Source of the DNA: Lithobates sylvaticus | Taxonomy: Eukaryota; Chordata; Amphibia; Anura; Ranidae | Direction: 5' to 3' | Length of the DNA: 64,000 nucleotides | NCBI GenBank assembly: GCA_028564925.1 | Contig: CM053031.1 | Coordinates: forward strand, 160,816,226 to 160,880,225 | Part shown: positions 60,906 to 64,000 of the stretch, in pieces | Layout: each line of letters begins with the position of its first letter | Numbering within the stretch: position 1 is the first letter of the stretch | Notes under the pieces: model-generated | What the model was told of the DNA's origin: nothing | Seen by the model: the letters and a program-made list of their open reading frames with translations, nothing else | The model's database searches: none | Program-made: the position numbers and the translations under genes

Positions 60906-61511
60906 ATAGTGTTAGAGTATCATGTTTTAAACATATGTGATATGGCAACTCATCAGAGGTGTTTTACCCCTTTTTAAAGGAAGGTCAAAATACACATTTG
61001 GAATACAAATTGATTCCACTGATAGCACCACTCCACTCCAATTGCTCCCTCAATATATGGCTATGGTAGGAAAAATAACTCCACAAGAGACATGGAAGGA
61101 TATGGCTTGGTCTCCAGCAATAGCCTGCTGCTCACGTCTTACTCTGGATGCTAAAGCCTGTGTGGGGTATCAAACGGGACCCAGAATTGACGGATCCTCT
61201 GCTCTGACCTCTGTTTCGCTGGGCTTAGCATCTTCATGACGTGACGTCATGCTGCTTCCTGCTTGCTTTTATAAGGATAGGAATTGCTCTCACCCAATTT
61301 AGGTAATGGCAACTCCGGGTAGAGATGTAACCATTACGGTCAGTATCATTGAAATGAGTCCAAGTTGCCAAACCAGATCCTATCTTAAACAGCTCTAAAT
61401 CCAGACATTGGATACAGGACTGATGTCAAGTGCTGGTAAATTTAATGTTATACTTGTTTGAATTCATATGTTTCAAAAACATTTCCAATTCCTCCTGAGA
61501 ACCCTCCCAAG
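60906..61511. other. Non-coding DNA, no feature recognised
   Basis: Contains GACGTGACGTCA-like palindromic words near 61240 but no element end I can define. Confidence 0.4.
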
Positions 61512-61796
61512 TAAAGTTGAGCGGACACCTGGATGTTCGGGTTCGGCGGGTTCGGCCGAACTTCGGAAAAAAGTCCGGGTTCGGGACCGAACTTGACCCC
61601 GAACTCCGAACCCCATTGAAGTCAATGGGGACCCGAACTTTAGAACACTAAAATGGCTGTAAAAAAGTCATGGAAAGGGCTAGAGGGCTGCAAATGGCAA
61701 CAAAATGTTGTTCAGAGCATGGCAAGTGCTCTGCAAACAACTGTGTATAGGGAAATAACTTAAAATAACATTAAAAAATTACAAATACAAATAAAA

Positions 61797-61967
61797 TGCT
61801 GGAGGCCCCCTTCTCAGCAGAAGAGGTACAGGAAGTCATTAAGAACCTCAGAAACTCAACGGCACGATGCCGCACATATGGTGGGAATACCCCAGAGTAC
61901 GCACTTTCTGGAAAAAATTATTCAATTTAATGGATAAGATAGTGGGAAAATAAAATACTTGGAAATT
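61797..61967 (+). mobile_element. Internally deleted L1 scrap
   Basis: LEAPFSAEEVQEVIKNLRNS (start of the RT domain; compare MESPFSAEEILDNIHSLK at about 5850) is joined directly to PHIWWEYPRVRTFWKKLF (near the C-terminus; compare HTWWTCPRIRSFWQKVF at about 7930). About 2 kb of LINE is missing between them. Confidence 0.75.
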
Positions 61968-62149
61968 AAAAAAATGACAAAATTATAATCTTGACCTAGG
62001 AGGACGAGGTCCATATGGAGTAGGAGGTTGAGGTGGCGGTGGATGTGGCGGTGTTGGTGGAAGCGGCGGTGGAGGAGGACGAGGTAGCCAACACTGGTTC
62101 AAAAATACAAAAATGGCTGGGTAAGGCTAGTGGTGAATGATGTGTCGAA

Positions 62150-62460
62150 TTCTGTCCCCCGTCGCATAGTGTCCGCCCTGTACTGCGCTTGCTCAGTACG
62201 TAGGACAAGGGGATTTCAAAACTCTCCGAAGACGATGCGCGGTGACTCCAGGTTCAAGCCACATCATCTGAGGTTGAAGCCTAGCCAAGCGAGCCCGTGA
62301 GGGGCCCTGTTATTATGTGCTACCGTATGTCCACTTGGATGGTGGGGCTTGAACCTGCACTCACTGCCCAGGCGACGTTCATCTTTGGAGATTTTGTGAA
62401 TCTCCTTGTCCTCCGTACTGCGCAAGCACTGCGCCTGCACAGTAAGTGGCCGGACACTAG
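62150..62460. other. Non-coding module with similarity to the hAT MITE at 21 kb
   Basis: GTCCGCCCTGTACTGCGCTT and GCTCAGTACGTAGGACAAGG resemble GACCGCCTGTATTGCGCAGG and GCGCAGTACGAAGGACTAGG at 21061-21110. Confidence 0.5.
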
Positions 62461-62502
62461 CCGATGGCCAGACAGTTTTTGTCAGAACACCGGTATACGT
62501 GT

Positions 62503-64000
62503 CTATTCTGCACAAGGTACGGACAAGTCCTGTGGGATCCATGCCTGGTTCATTTTAATGAACGTGAGCTTGTCCACATTGGCTCTGGACAGGCGGCTGC
62601 GCTTGTCTGTGATAACGCCCCCTGCCGTGCTAAATACACGTTCAGATAATACACTGGCTGCAGGGCAGGCCAGCACCTCCAAGGCGTAAAGGGCAAGATC
62701 AGGCCATGTGCCCAATTTGGAGACCCAGAAGTTGAAGGGGGCAGAGCGTCATTCAGTACGTGTAGGCGTGTGCACACATACTGCTCCACCATGTTGGTGA
62801 AATGCTGCCTCCTGCTAAGACGTTCCATCTCAGCTGGTGGTGCTGGTTGTTGTGGCGTGCTGACAAAGCTTTTCCACATTTCGGCCATGCTAACCCTGCC
62901 TTCCGAGGTGCTGGCGGTGCCCCGGCTGCGTTGGCGACCTCTTCCTCCTCCTCTGCCTTCGCCTTGTGCTTCCACCATACCCCCGCTTCCAAGTGGGAAT
63001 GCCACCAGCAGCGCGTCTACCAGCATGCGCTTGTACTCGCGCATCTTACGATCACGCTCCAGTGAGGTAATTAAGGATGGCACGTTGTCCTTGTAACGGG
63101 GATCCAGCAGGGTGGCCACCCAATAATCAGCACCAGTTAAAATGTGGGCAACTCGGCGGTCATTGCGGAGACACTGCAGCATGTAATCGCTCATGTGTGC
63201 CAGGCTGCCCAGAGGCAAGGAAAAGCTGTCCTCTGTGGGAGGTGTATCGTCTGTGTCCTCTGTATTCCCCCAGCCACGCACCAGTGATGGACATGAGCTG
63301 GTCTGGGTGCCACCCTGCTGTGAACATGGTTCCTTCTCCTCCATCTCCTCCTCATCCTCCACCCCGTCATCCTCCAGAACTGTGCCCTTGCTGCCAGACA
63401 ATTCCTGTGCCACATCTTCTTCCATCATCGCCTGAAGAGTTTTTTCAAGGAGGCATAGAACTGGGATAGTAACGCTGAGAACGGCGTCATCGGCACTGGC
63501 CATGTTGGTGGAGTACTCGAAACAGCGCAACAAGGCACACAGGTCTCGCATGGAGGCCCAGTTATTGGCGGTGAAGTGGTGCTGTTCCGCAGAGCGACTC
63601 ACATGTGCGTGCTGCAGCTGAAACCTTGTGGGCACGTCACATATGAGACGGTGAGCGGGAAGGCAGAAGTTACGCTGCAGCGCTGACAGGCGAGCAGCAG
63701 CAGGGTGAGAACGCCGAAAGTGCGCACAGACGGCCCGCACTTTCTGCAGCAGCTCTGGCATATCAGGGTAATTCTTAAGGAACCTCTGGACCACCAAGTT
63801 CAGCACATGCGCCAGGCAAGGGATGTGCGTCAAACCGGCAAGGCCCAGAGCTGCTACGAGATTTCGCCCATTATCGCACACCACCAGGCCGGGCTTGAGG
63901 CTCACTGCCACCAACCACTCATCGGTCTGTTGTTCCATGTCCCTCCACAACTCCTGCACGGTGTGGGGTTTTTCCCCCAAACAGGAACGTTTTAAAACTG
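62503..64000 (-). pseudogene. hAT transposase, C-terminal two thirds
   Basis: The gene enters from the right edge. VVCDNGRNLVAAL (second catalytic Asp) lies near 63880, CLAHVLNLVVQRFL near 63810 and LICDVPTR near 63640. The frame is disturbed just after that (QLQHAHVSRSAEQ replaces the expected RWNS block) and recovers at NNWASMRDLCALLRCFEY. ADYWVATLLDPRYKDNVPS is near 63130. Near 62735-62745 the frame shifts, so the dimerisation domain (WPDLALYALEVLACPAAS, then VLSERVFSTAGG, with the third catalytic Glu) is read in a different frame at 62715-62503. Dead copy, close relative of 26297-26820. Confidence 0.85.

Larger units (their letters stand above)
61512..64000 (-). mobile_element. hAT element, 3' part, continuing beyond the window
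   Basis: Left end TAAAGTTGAGCGGACACC, then GTTCGGGTTCGG words and a CCCATTGAAGTCAATGGGG hairpin. It carries an L1 scrap (61797-61967) and a module shared with 20866-21678 (62150-62250), then minus-strand transposase coding to the window edge. Confidence 0.75.

Overview
The window is eukaryotic, repeat-dominated DNA with no recognisable host gene. The mix of families points to an amphibian, probably a frog: L1/Tx1-clade LINEs, several hAT elements whose transposases carry a BED finger, a Tc1 element, a GIY-YIG Penelope element, a DIRS element, PIF/Harbinger-like MITEs and a tRNA-derived SINE. I infer this from family content only; no gene proves the species.

Layout. 1-2808: a 22-bp minisatellite organised in a ~1.98-kb higher-order unit whose spacers are hairpins. 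3.5-10.6 kb: a SINE and a 5'-truncated L1-clade LINE, with a Tc1 transposon inserted in the LINE. 10.7-13.7 kb: a possible Harbinger scrap and a second, minus-strand L1. 13.7-25.7 kb: pieces of a hAT element mixed with half of a third L1 (intact ORF1), Penelope-like tail sequence, an 18-bp satellite split by a hAT MITE, and an extremely G-rich array. 25.7-54.3 kb: a five-level nest. 54.3-64 kb: mostly non-coding DNA, further hAT elements and MITEs, a LINE 3' end, a fourth L1 fragment and the start of another hAT element that leaves the window.

The nest, from outside in, is: hAT-associated tandem repeats (26.8 kb and 53.6-54.3 kb); a broken DIRS element (about 27056-53587); two hAT insertions inside it (28529-39201 and 40671-53214); a full-length Penelope-like element in the second (43318-49766); and a Harbinger-like MITE in the Penelope element's upstream ORF (48562-48965). 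Boundaries rest on 8-bp (hAT), 9-bp (Penelope) and TTA (MITE) target duplications that I read directly, and on inverted terminal repeats (DIRS).

The most notable single object is the 10.7-kb hAT element at 28529-39201. It has a perfect 8-bp target duplication and an uninterrupted 1072-codon transposase with the BED finger and all three expected catalytic acids. It also has a TATA box beside inverted CCAAT motifs, a row of five hairpins at its 5' end, a ~4.4-kb array of ~64-bp repeats between promoter and start codon, and ~145-bp hairpin-bearing repeats after the stop. Shorter relatives occur at 40.7-53.2 kb, where two copies are fused head to head so that the composite is bounded by two 3' ends. 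The other uninterrupted element genes are the Tc1 transposase (8422-9444), the L1 ORF1 (15444-16520) and the Penelope RT/GIY-YIG ORF (45570-47648).
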